Position numbers and translations under genes: made by a program. The notes below the pieces were generated by a model that saw nothing but the letters and a program-made list of their open reading frames with translations, did no database searches and was not told where the DNA came from. This document shows, piece after piece, positions 1 through 6,387 of a stretch of DNA of 64,000 nucleotides (the stretch's first letter is position 1; each line of letters starts with the position of its first letter). Origin of the DNA: Catellatospora methionotrophica (lineage in GTDB: Bacteria; Actinomycetota; Actinomycetes; Mycobacteriales; Micromonosporaceae); contig NZ_JAAOTJ010000007.1 in assembly GCF_011297335.1 (NCBI RefSeq), positions 243,027 through 307,026 of the forward strand. Reading direction: 5' to 3'.

Positions 1-447
1 GGCACCGGCGCGTACAAGCGCGGGATCACCGGAACCGTGTACCGGCCCGTGGTCGACGCCGGATGGGGAGTCATGACCGGAGGACCGGCCCCGACGTCGG
101 TCCGGTCCCAGTACCCCACCCCCGACCAGGCCGCAGCGATCCTCGCCCGCGCCGTCGCGCTGCGCGGCGGACGACGTCCGATCGGCACCGACCTGCCCGC
201 CGCGCGGGACCTGGTCGCCGACCTGCACGACGTGTCGGCCGACAACGGCCAGCACTGGTCGGTCGCCGCCCCGGCGCTGACCGAGCGGTGGCCCAACGCC
301 TACCCGACGCTGACCGCTGAGGCGCTGTCGGACATGGCGCGCGGACTCGGCGTGACGTCACAGGGAGTGAAGGTCGCCGGACGGGTCCTCAAGGGCTACC
401 GGCGCGACGAACTGACCGCGATCCTCGCCCAGCGCGGGCAGAGCTAG
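1..447 (+). CDS. C-terminal end of a probable FtsK/TraB-like DNA transfer protein (partial)
   Basis: The reading frame is open at base 1, so only the last 148 codons are visible. The tail contains a compact segment (WPNAYPTLTAEALSDMARGL, then GVKVAGRVLKGYRRDELTAI) that looks like a small winged-helix DNA-binding module. Such modules end the FtsK/SpoIIIE-type TraB proteins of actinomycete integrative elements. No Walker motif is left in the window, so the family is inferred from this tail and from context: it is followed directly by a cluster of GGTAACG repeats and then by replication and integration genes. A DUF3631 or other element ATPase tail is an alternative, because the GYRRD pattern also occurs there. 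Confidence 0.5.
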   Translation, partial: GTGAYKRGITGTVYRPVVDAGWGVMTGGPAPTSVRSQYPTPDQAAAILARAVALRGGRRPIGTDLPAARDLVADLHDVSADNGQHWSVAAPALTERWPNAYPTLTAEALSDMARGLGVTSQGVKVAGRVLKGYRRDELTAILAQRGQS

Positions 448-449
448 CC

Positions 450-560
450 GGTAACGGCGGAGGTAACGGCACGGACAGAGGTAACGCCTGCGTTACCCGT
501 GCCGTTACCTCCCCAACCCGGCCCCTGCCTGCAACGACTCTGACCAGGTAACGGGTAACG
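450..560. repeat. Cluster of seven GGTAACG repeats in direct and inverted orientation
   Basis: Direct copies start at 450, 462, 480, 547 and 554; inverted copies (CGTTACC) start at 491 and 503. An eighth inverted copy lies at 621 inside the next gene. The 459-510 part can fold into one long hairpin with a 16-bp outer stem. The 156-bp gap between genes at 448-603 holds little else. By analogy with the TraB recognition repeats (clt) of Streptomyces plasmids, which sit next to traB, this could be the transfer locus; it could also be an origin or operator. Confidence 0.7.
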
Positions 561-603
561 CCATGCCCGAAACTGGCCCCGAAACCGCCCGTGGAGGCCT
601 TCC

Positions 604-873
604 GTGACACCCGAACTGATCGTTACCGCAACCCTCATAGCCGCAACGTTCATCTATGTCCTGCTGTGCTGGGTCCTGCCGTTCGGCAAGTGCCGGACCT
701 GCTCCGGCCAGGGCCACCGACGCACCTGGCTTCTACGCAAAGTAACCGCCTGCCGCCGCTGCAAAGGCTCCGGACTGAGGCTGCGGATCGGCCGACGCAT
801 CTACAACCAGGTAGCCGACGCCCACGCCCAGGCCGACGCCGCCGCAGCGACCAAGGACCGATACACCTCATGA
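604..873 (+). CDS. Small membrane-anchored zinc-ribbon protein
   Basis: This 89-residue protein has one N-terminal membrane helix (about residues 5-24) followed by two CxxC pairs (CRTCSGQG and CRRCKGSG, about residues 31-60). The pairs resemble the DnaJ-type zinc-binding repeat, so it probably binds one zinc ion at the inner face of the membrane. The GTG start is preceded by GGAGG at 592-596. Its stop overlaps the next start (ATGA at 870-873), so the two are translationally coupled. No specific function is recognised; proteins of this type are common as accessory genes of actinomycete elements and phages. Confidence 0.7.
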   Translation: MTPELIVTATLIAATFIYVLLCWVLPFGKCRTCSGQGHRRTWLLRKVTACRRCKGSGLRLRIGRRIYNQVADAHAQADAAAATKDRYTS

Positions 874-1214
874 ACGCCCGCGCGATCACCAGCGGGCGGC
901 CCGCTCGCGCCCGGCGCGACGAAAGCGCCGGACACCCCGAGTGGTGCGAGGGCGGGCACCACTGCACCGCCTTCACCATGCCCGACGGCGCACACCAGTC
1001 CCGCCCGGAAACCTGGCTGGTCGAGTACGGCCGCCTTGTCGGCACCCGACGCCGCGACCGGTCCGGCCGCGACCGGGTAGAGCTACGCGTCATGCTCGAC
1101 CTGGCCGACGACGAGCACACCGCCCAGGCCCAAGCCCGCCACCTCATGGCGGTCACGCACCTGGTCATCGGGCGCGTGTTCGGCACCGACCAGCCGGCGG
1201 GGGTCCGGTCGTGA
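870..1214 (+). CDS. Small element protein, DUF6907-like
   Basis: This 114-residue soluble protein starts with ATG inside the stop region of the zinc-ribbon gene. An N-terminal basic stretch is followed by a Cys/His motif (HPEWCEGGHHCTAF), then a region with alternating charged and aliphatic residues (VELRVMLDLADDEHTA) and an Ala-rich helix. The Cys/His motif plus a central beta-rich part resembles the small DUF6907 proteins of actinomycete plasmids and phages, but I am not certain of the family. It lies in the run of element genes before the primase. Confidence 0.6.
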   Translation: MNARAITSGRPARARRDESAGHPEWCEGGHHCTAFTMPDGAHQSRPETWLVEYGRLVGTRRRDRSGRDRVELRVMLDLADDEHTAQAQARHLMAVTHLVIGRVFGTDQPAGVRS

Positions 1215-1221
1215 CAGGGCT

Positions 1222-1240
1222 TGAAAGGCCGCCTACGGCG
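1222..1240 (+). repeat. 19-bp direct repeat, left copy
   Basis: The sequence TGAAAGGCCGCCTACGGCG occurs here and again at 1581-1599. The two copies flank a 340-bp stretch that carries one small gene on the opposite strand. Confidence 0.85.
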
Positions 1241-1312
1241 ACTGAACACCCGGTCACGGCTGTGCCGCGCCGCAATTCGCCTGTGGAAGCAACGCCGGAC
1301 CCGGAGCGAGCG

Positions 1313-1501
1313 CTACTGAGCTTTGTTCTGCCTGATCGCGTCCTCAATGCGCATCAGGTACCCGACGATCAACACAACGCCCCCCGTGAGCAGGGCCTTC
1401 TCCCCGCCACCGAAGAAGCCGATGCCAAAAACGATCCATCCCGCCACGCGCAAAGCGCGAGGCCAAGACGCGTTCGGAAAAGTCTGAGTCGCGTAGTCCA
1501 C
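1313..1501 (-). CDS. Small two-helix membrane protein on the opposite strand
   Basis: This 62-residue protein has two hydrophobic segments (about residues 17-32, AGWIVFGIGFFGG, and 37-50, LLTGGVVLIVGYL) with charged ends, and high GC at third codon positions, which favours this strand over the overlapping forward frame. The GTG start has no ribosome-binding site, but a TATCCT box on the minus strand (1509-1514) lies 7 bases upstream, as expected for a leaderless actinomycete transcript. It is the only minus-strand gene in the element and sits between 19-bp direct repeats, as an inserted accessory (moron-like) gene would. Function unknown. Confidence 0.55.
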   Translation of the reverse strand: MDYATQTFPNASWPRALRVAGWIVFGIGFFGGGEKALLTGGVVLIVGYLMRIEDAIRQNKAQ

Positions 1502-1566
1502 AGGGGGCAGGATACGGATCTAGCACTATCGCCAACACCTCCGGCTGCGCTGCGAAGTGACCGGCG

Positions 1567-2493
1567 ATGACCGTGGACCCTGAAAGGCCGCCTACGGCGG
1601 CTCACCCCTGGTTGGCGGCTGCGCTGCGCTACGCCACCAACGGCTGGCCAGTGTTCCTGCTCAGCCGGTCCAAACGGCCCGTAGCTCTCTGCCGAACCTG
1701 TCACGCCGCCCGGCGCGACAAGACGCCGCACGACCCGCAGACGTGCGGCTGCCTGACCTGCCACGGGTTCTACGCGGCCAGCACCGACCCCGACCGCATC
1801 ACGGCCATGTTCGCCGCCGTGCCGCGCGGGCTGCTGGCCATCCGGACCGGCGCGCCATCCGGCCTGGTCGTCATCGACGTCGACCCCCGCCATGACGGAC
1901 ACATCACCCTGCGCGCCCTCATCAACCGCGGACTGACCCCACCCACCCGCTACGTACACACCGGGTCAGGCGGCCTGCACCTGTACTACGCCCACCCCGG
2001 CCGCCCGGTGCCGTGCGACCAGGCGCGGCGGCTCGGACCGGGCATCGACGTCAAAGCCGACGGCGGGTACGTGCTCGCCCCGCCCTCGCTCCACCCGGCC
2101 ACCGGTCGCCCGTACCGCTGGGCCGACCAGGACGCGGCCGTGATGGATATGGCCCCCGCGCTAGTTGCGGCGTGCGTCGCCGAGCTGCGGCCCGCACCGG
2201 CCCGCCGCCCGGTCCCCGCGCTGCCCGCGCGCAGCGCGGGAGCCATATCCCACCCCGACCGGCTCATGGCCACGCTGGTCGACCGCATCCACCAGGCCCC
2301 CGACGGCCGCCGCCGCGTAACTCTCTACGGCTGCGCACGCGGCGCAGCGCTCATCGTCGCCACAGGCCACATGACCAAAACCGACGCCTACGACCAGCTC
2401 GTGGCCGCGTGCGACGCCGCACGCTGGCCCTGGGCCAAGTCCACCCCCAACGCCATCCGAGACGGATTCGCCGCAGAAGGAGTGACACTATGA
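1567..2493 (+). CDS. Bifunctional primase-polymerase (prim-pol domain) protein
   Basis: This 308-residue protein has an archaeo-eukaryotic-type prim-pol domain. After an N-terminal helix (LAAALRYATNGWPVF) come a Cys-rich insert (CRTCHAARR and CGCLTCHG, about residues 38-66) that may bind zinc, then VVIDVDPRHDG (about residues 98-108) with the catalytic Asp pair, then TGSGGLHLYY and the GIDVKADGGYVLAPPS strand typical of these enzymes. It should synthesise primers for replication of the element. The ATG overlaps the stop of an upstream non-coding frame, and its own stop overlaps the next start (ATGA at 2490-2493), so it is coupled to the DUF3631 ATPase. Confidence 0.88.
   Translation: MTVDPERPPTAAHPWLAAALRYATNGWPVFLLSRSKRPVALCRTCHAARRDKTPHDPQTCGCLTCHGFYAASTDPDRITAMFAAVPRGLLAIRTGAPSGLVVIDVDPRHDGHITLRALINRGLTPPTRYVHTGSGGLHLYYAHPGRPVPCDQARRLGPGIDVKADGGYVLAPPSLHPATGRPYRWADQDAAVMDMAPALVAACVAELRPAPARRPVPALPARSAGAISHPDRLMATLVDRIHQAPDGRRRVTLYGCARGAALIVATGHMTKTDAYDQLVAACDAARWPWAKSTPNAIRDGFAAEGVTL
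1581..1599 (+). repeat. 19-bp direct repeat, right copy
   Basis: Second copy of TGAAAGGCCGCCTACGGCG, here inside the fifth to eleventh codons of the primase gene. The unit contains a short GCCGCC/GGCGGC hairpin with a TAC loop in this copy. Confidence 0.85.
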
Positions 2494-3743
2494 CCCGACC
2501 AGCCAAGCCACGCCCCACCATCGACGGTGCGGAATTGCTCGACCGGGTTCACGCGATGATCGTGCGCTACGTGATCCTGCCCTGCCCGGAAGCCGCAGAC
2601 GCGGTCACACTCTGGATCGCGGCGACGCACGCGCAGGATGCCTGGGCGTACGCGCCCCGGCTGGTCATTCGTGCCCCGGAGAAGCGCTGCGGAAAGTCTC
2701 GACTGCTAGACGTGGTCGAGGGCGCGAGCCACAACCCGCTCATGACCGTCAACGCAAGCCCTGCCGCCGTCTACCGCTCCATTGGCGCAGGCAACGCGCT
2801 CACGCTGCTGGTAGACGAGGCAGACACCATTTTCGGTCCCAAGGCGGGCGAGAACGAAGACCTTCGCGGCCTGCTCAACGCAGGCCACCAGCGCGGACGC
2901 CCCGCCATCCGATACGACGCCAACACCCAGCGAGTGGAGACCATCGAGACATTCTGCATGGCAGCCCTCGCAGGCATCGGCCAGATGCCCGACACGATCG
3001 AAGACAGGGCCGTAGTCGTCAAGATGCGCCGCCGCGCTCCCGGCGAGACTGTTAAGCCCTGGCGGATCAAGCGCGACCGGCCCCAGATGCTTAAGCTGTC
3101 AGCCGAGCTATCGGCCTGGCTCACCCCACTCCTGCCCGAGCTGGAGAGCGCCGAGCCGGTCATGCCCCTGGAAGACCGCGCCGCCGACACCTGGGAACCG
3201 CTGATCGTCATCGCAGACGCGGCCGGTGGAACCTGGCGCGAGCGCGCTCGCGCCGCCTCGCTGGTCCTCACGGGCGAGGCCGAGAAGAACGCCATCGCCT
3301 CAGACCGCGTGCGGCTGCTTACCGACTGCCGGACCGCGTTCGGCACCGATGAGGCACTGCCGACCGGGATGCTGATCGACCGGCTCAAGGCCGACCAGGA
3401 GGCACCCTGGGCGCGCCACGACGGAACCGGTCTCACCCCGATCAAGCTCGCCGGACTGCTGCGGGAGTACGACATCCGCTCCGACACGATCCGGTTCGAG
3501 CAACCGATCGGACAGGCCAAGGGCTACCGCGCGGGCGACTTCTGGGACTCCTGGAACCGCTACTGCCCGCCAACCAGCGCGAACACTGCCGCCGCCGCGA
3601 TTGGCGATGTCCCGACCGATGTCCCGTGGTACGGCTCAAGCCGTACCACTCAAGATCCCGTACCGCCCCTGACCGGCGATGGTACGGCTGGTACGGCTGG
3701 TACGGGTACCCCCCGCCACCTACGTCTCGCCAACCCCAGCTGA
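2490..3743 (+). CDS. DUF3631-domain replication ATPase/helicase-like protein
   Basis: This 417-residue protein starts with ATG overlapping the primase stop. A P-loop-like motif (APEKRCGKSRLLD, about residues 65-77) and a Walker B-like strand (LLVDEADTIFG, about residues 107-117) are followed by the DUF3631 region, ending in the GLLREYDI...KGYRAGDFW pattern typical of that domain. With the prim-pol protein it probably forms the replication initiator/helicase pair of the element. The last 45 codons are rich in Tyr/Gly/Thr because the DNA there carries six GGTACGG repeats, so this tail may be shaped by a cis-acting site rather than by protein function. Confidence 0.85.
   Translation: MTRPAKPRPTIDGAELLDRVHAMIVRYVILPCPEAADAVTLWIAATHAQDAWAYAPRLVIRAPEKRCGKSRLLDVVEGASHNPLMTVNASPAAVYRSIGAGNALTLLVDEADTIFGPKAGENEDLRGLLNAGHQRGRPAIRYDANTQRVETIETFCMAALAGIGQMPDTIEDRAVVVKMRRRAPGETVKPWRIKRDRPQMLKLSAELSAWLTPLLPELESAEPVMPLEDRAADTWEPLIVIADAAGGTWRERARAASLVLTGEAEKNAIASDRVRLLTDCRTAFGTDEALPTGMLIDRLKADQEAPWARHDGTGLTPIKLAGLLREYDIRSDTIRFEQPIGQAKGYRAGDFWDSWNRYCPPTSANTAAAAIGDVPTDVPWYGSSRTTQDPVPPLTGDGTAGTAGTGTPRHLRLANPS
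3628..3710. repeat. GGTACGG repeat cluster at the 3' end of the replication gene
   Basis: GGTACGG occurs directly at 3628, 3681, 3690 and 3699, and inverted (CCGTACC) at 3641 and 3658. The first pair forms a perfect 11-bp inverted repeat with a 2-base spacer. The last three copies are spaced exactly 9 bp apart. Iteron-like spacing next to a replication gene suggests an origin or initiator-binding site. Confidence 0.7.
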
Positions 3744-3749
3744 TTGCCA

Positions 3750-3777
3750 GCGCGCCCGTATCCCATTGCGGGCGCGC
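3750..3777 (+). terminator. Rho-independent terminator-like hairpin after the replication gene
   Basis: A perfect 9-bp stem (GCGCGCCCG / CGGGCGCGC) with a 10-base loop is followed by TTCTATCT. It starts 7 bases after the DUF3631 stop and should end the replication operon. Confidence 0.65.
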
Positions 3778-3856
3778 TTCTATCTCAACCTTCGGCGGCA
3801 TGCGTGATCGCCCCCATTTTCCTGACCCAACCTTAGACACCCATGGAGGCACGATC

Positions 3857-4096
3857 ATGGCTCAGGTTCGCTCTCAGACGGCTAACTGCAAGCCGTCGAT
3901 ACGCCCGACCCCCCACAGTGCGATGCATTGCGCGGGCAGCCATGGTGGCGGCCCAATGGATCCCACTCGGCGAGACGCTTTCCCTCTTCCGGCCAAGGCC
4001 GAGTGCTGGGCTGAGTTCTGGATTGTCGTAGCTAAGGCACACGCGGCGGCTCACCGGCGCGAACGTCTAGCGCGGGCAGCGGGGCGCACGGCATGA
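3857..4096 (+). CDS. Small protein coupled to the integrase, candidate directionality factor
   Basis: This 79-residue protein starts with ATG 7 bases after a GGAGG site (3845-3849). Its stop overlaps the integrase start (ATGA at 4093-4096), so the integrase is translated by coupling. The C-terminal third is helical and basic (WAEFWIVVAKAHAAAHRRER); the N-terminal part is rich in polar residues and contains two Cys. It resembles nothing I can name. Position and size suit a recombination directionality factor or an integrase regulator, but that is inference from context only. Confidence 0.6.
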   Translation: MAQVRSQTANCKPSIRPTPHSAMHCAGSHGGGPMDPTRRDAFPLPAKAECWAEFWIVVAKAHAAAHRRERLARAAGRTA

Positions 4097-5547
4097 GTGT
4101 CAACAAGAAGGCAGTTGCCTACATCCGCGTTTCGGCCGTGATGGGCAGGGAGGAGCTGATCTCTCCAGAGCTGCAAATGTTTGAGATCGAAACATTCGCC
4201 AAGCGCCACGGCCTGGACATCGTGCGCCGCATTGAGGACATCGACCGATCCGGCCGCAGTTTCACCAAGCGGCGTATTGACGAAGTAATCGCAGGGATTG
4301 AAGCTTCTCAATGGAAGCATGTGATCCTTTGGAAATGGTCACGATGGGGGCGGAATCTCCAGCAATCGCTCCTATACCTTGCAATCACCGAGCAGGCAGG
4401 AGGCGTGGTCCGAGCGGCGACAGAGGACTTTGACCCGACGACGAGCGTTGGCCGGTTCACGCGTGATCAGATGTTGCTCATCGCTGAGCTACAGAGCAAC
4501 CAAATCGGTGATAGCTGGAAAGAGACACATGGCAAGCGCCGTCGCAACGGATTGCCGCACACCACACAGAAGAGGCTGGGCTATACATACAGCCGTGAGA
4601 CTGGGTACAGAGTTCAAGAAAACGAAGCAGAGCTAGTGCGTGAGGCGTATAACCGGTACGTCTCCGGTAAGTCGCTAGCCTCACTGGCAGGCGAATGGAA
4701 CGCCAGTGGGCTGCGGACGACGCAAGACAAACTATGGACCGACACCTCAATTCGGCTCATGCTTGACAATGGCTTCGCCGCTGGACTAATACGCGAACGG
4801 AGCGATACGCAATCCGGACGACGACCGGAACATTTCGACAAGTGGCGCAGGGGTGCTCATCAGCCCGTAATTTCCGAATATGTGTGGAAGGCATATCAGC
4901 GAAGGCGCGCCGAAATGGCGCGCCTACCCGTGCGACATCGACGAGCAACGCACGCATTTAGCGCCCTCCTCGTCTGCGGCTACGACGCGTGCGGCAGACC
5001 GATGATTGCCGTTAGATCGGGCCGCAAGAATTATCTCAACTGGAGTTGCAAGTACGCGCAAGATACCAAGGTTCATCCGTCCAACCGAATCTCCAACGTT
5101 CGCCTTGAGTTGGTGGTCATGGAATGGATCGAGCGGGAATCTGTAGGCGGTGTAGATATTGACGAGGAGGCTGAGCGATTCGAGCGGGCCGAAGCATCGG
5201 TAATAGAGGTGAGCCGCCTCCGAGGAGAGCTATCTCGGCTAGCCGCGAAGCGCAAACGGCTGCTCGCGGCGTACACCGATGGGGTGGTAGATGAAGAGGA
5301 CTACAAAGAGCAGCGAGAAGAGATCAAGCTTGCGATCGCTGCGACTTCGACTGAACTTGAGGCCGAGGAGGAGCGACTCGCCACGGAGGGGGCAGACCCC
5401 CTGCCTGCCTTCCGAACCATCCGCGACGAGTGGAAACGGTTCACCACCGAGGAACGGAACCACGCGCTCAGGGCCGTCCTGGCGCGCATCGTGATCCACC
5501 CCGGACCTTATGGCTCCGGAAAGGTTCAGCCGGTTTCTCGGTGGTGA
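4093..5547 (+). CDS. Large serine recombinase (site-specific integrase)
   Basis: This 484-residue protein has the serine-recombinase catalytic domain at the N-terminus (AYIRVS with the nucleophile Ser14, then DIDRSGRSF and the WKWSRWGRN segment), a recombinase domain (KRLGYTYSRETGYRVQENEA and onward), a zinc ribbon (LVCGYDACGRPM with a later WSCK, about residues 296-321) and a coiled coil (about 360-430). It should catalyse integration and excision of the element at att sites. Codon use is clearly less GC-rich than in the neighbouring chromosome, consistent with transfer. It is the last gene of the element; the next gene is a disrupted ssb, which marks the integration end. Confidence 0.95.
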   Translation: MSVNKKAVAYIRVSAVMGREELISPELQMFEIETFAKRHGLDIVRRIEDIDRSGRSFTKRRIDEVIAGIEASQWKHVILWKWSRWGRNLQQSLLYLAITEQAGGVVRAATEDFDPTTSVGRFTRDQMLLIAELQSNQIGDSWKETHGKRRRNGLPHTTQKRLGYTYSRETGYRVQENEAELVREAYNRYVSGKSLASLAGEWNASGLRTTQDKLWTDTSIRLMLDNGFAAGLIRERSDTQSGRRPEHFDKWRRGAHQPVISEYVWKAYQRRRAEMARLPVRHRRATHAFSALLVCGYDACGRPMIAVRSGRKNYLNWSCKYAQDTKVHPSNRISNVRLELVVMEWIERESVGGVDIDEEAERFERAEASVIEVSRLRGELSRLAAKRKRLLAAYTDGVVDEEDYKEQREEIKLAIAATSTELEAEEERLATEGADPLPAFRTIRDEWKRFTTEERNHALRAVLARIVIHPGPYGSGKVQPVSRW

Positions 5548-5552
5548 GTCGT

Positions 5553-5598
5553 CTTCGCCATGGGCGGGCATGTGCAACCATGCTCGCCCATGGCGAAG
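5553..5598. repeat. Near-perfect 20-bp inverted repeat between integrase and ssb
   Basis: Arms at 5553-5572 and 5579-5598 match at 19 of 20 positions around a 6-base loop (TGCAAC). Each arm contains CGCCATGGGCG or its complement. It lies 5 bases after the integrase stop. It may be the integrase terminator or part of the attachment site recognised by the recombinase. Confidence 0.75.
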
Positions 5599-5630
5599 CC
5601 CCCCGATCATGCGTTGACCTGCGATTATGG

Positions 5631-6281
5631 GTGGGTATTTTAGGCCGTCCCACGATCGTCGGGAACGTGCTCACCGCGCCGGAGTGGCGGCGCACCAGCC
5701 AGTCCGGGCAGCTCGTGGCCAACTTCAAGGTGGCCTCCACGGCCCGCCGGCTGGACCGGGCCAACAACCGCTGGGTCGACGGGAACAGCCTGCGCGTGCG
5801 CGTCAACTGCTGGCGGCGGCTCGCCGAGGGCGTGGCCAGTTCGGTGATGGTGGGCGATCCCGTGGTGGTCGTCGGCCGCCTCTACACCCGGGACTGGATC
5901 GACGAGGACGGCCAGCGCCGCGTGATGTACGAGCTGGAGGCGGCGGCGGTCGGCCACGACCTGTCCCGGGGCCGGGGCCGGTTCGCCCGGACCAAGCCGG
6001 GGACCTCGACCAGCGCGATCGAGGACGGCACCGGCGAGAGCCGGGTGGGCGACGAGCAGACCGAGCCCGCGCCCGACATGCGGATCGGCCCGGACCCGAA
6101 CGACCCGCTGTTCGCCGACGACGACCCGGCCTTCGGCGGGGCGTTCGACCTCGACGCGATCGCGTCGCTGCGCGGCGGCGGCATGGGGGCCGAACTGGTC
6201 GCTGGTGAGCAGGACGCCGACGACGAGGAGGACGACGAGGACGAGGCGGCGGCACGCTCGCGCGTGCCGGTCGCGGCGTAG
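5631..6281 (+). CDS. ssb: Single-stranded DNA-binding protein with a replaced N-terminus
   Basis: The OB-fold begins at IVGNVLTAPEWRR and continues through VNCWRRLAEGVA and VVVVGRLYTRDW, followed by an acidic disordered tail. Actinobacterial chromosomal homologues start with MFDTxVTIVGN; here the residues before TIVGN are VGILGRP, so the native first 6 or so codons are missing. The likely reason is insertion of the neighbouring element. A GTG at 5631 is the nearest in-frame start; an ATG at 5580 is also in frame but lies inside the inverted repeat. Neither has a clear ribosome-binding site, so expression is uncertain. The protein would bind ssDNA in replication and repair, probably as the second SSB of the cell. 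Confidence 0.8.
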   Translation: MGILGRPTIVGNVLTAPEWRRTSQSGQLVANFKVASTARRLDRANNRWVDGNSLRVRVNCWRRLAEGVASSVMVGDPVVVVGRLYTRDWIDEDGQRRVMYELEAAAVGHDLSRGRGRFARTKPGTSTSAIEDGTGESRVGDEQTEPAPDMRIGPDPNDPLFADDDPAFGGAFDLDAIASLRGGGMGAELVAGEQDADDEEDDEDEAAARSRVPVAA

Positions 6282-6302
6282 CCCCCGGGAGGGGACGGGG
6301 GA

Positions 6303-6340
6303 GGGGCGACCGGTGGGCTTGCTGGGGAGCCGGTCGCCCC
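6303..6340 (+). terminator. Hairpin after ssb
   Basis: An 11-bp perfect stem (GGGGCGACCGG / CCGGTCGCCCC) with a 16-base loop lies 21 bases after the ssb stop. There is no T-tract, as usual in high-GC actinomycetes. Confidence 0.5.
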
Positions 6341-6387
6341 GCTCCGGGCCTGGAATGCGGGCGACGGGGGTCCCCTAGGCTGGGTGC

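Noticed and set aside
1211..1570. A forward frame of 119 codons with GTGA and ATGA overlaps at both ends
   Set aside because: Its codon use lacks the GC3 bias of the neighbours and it lies over a better minus-strand gene. Its first codons look like a duplicated primase start, so I read it as a by-product of the insertion.
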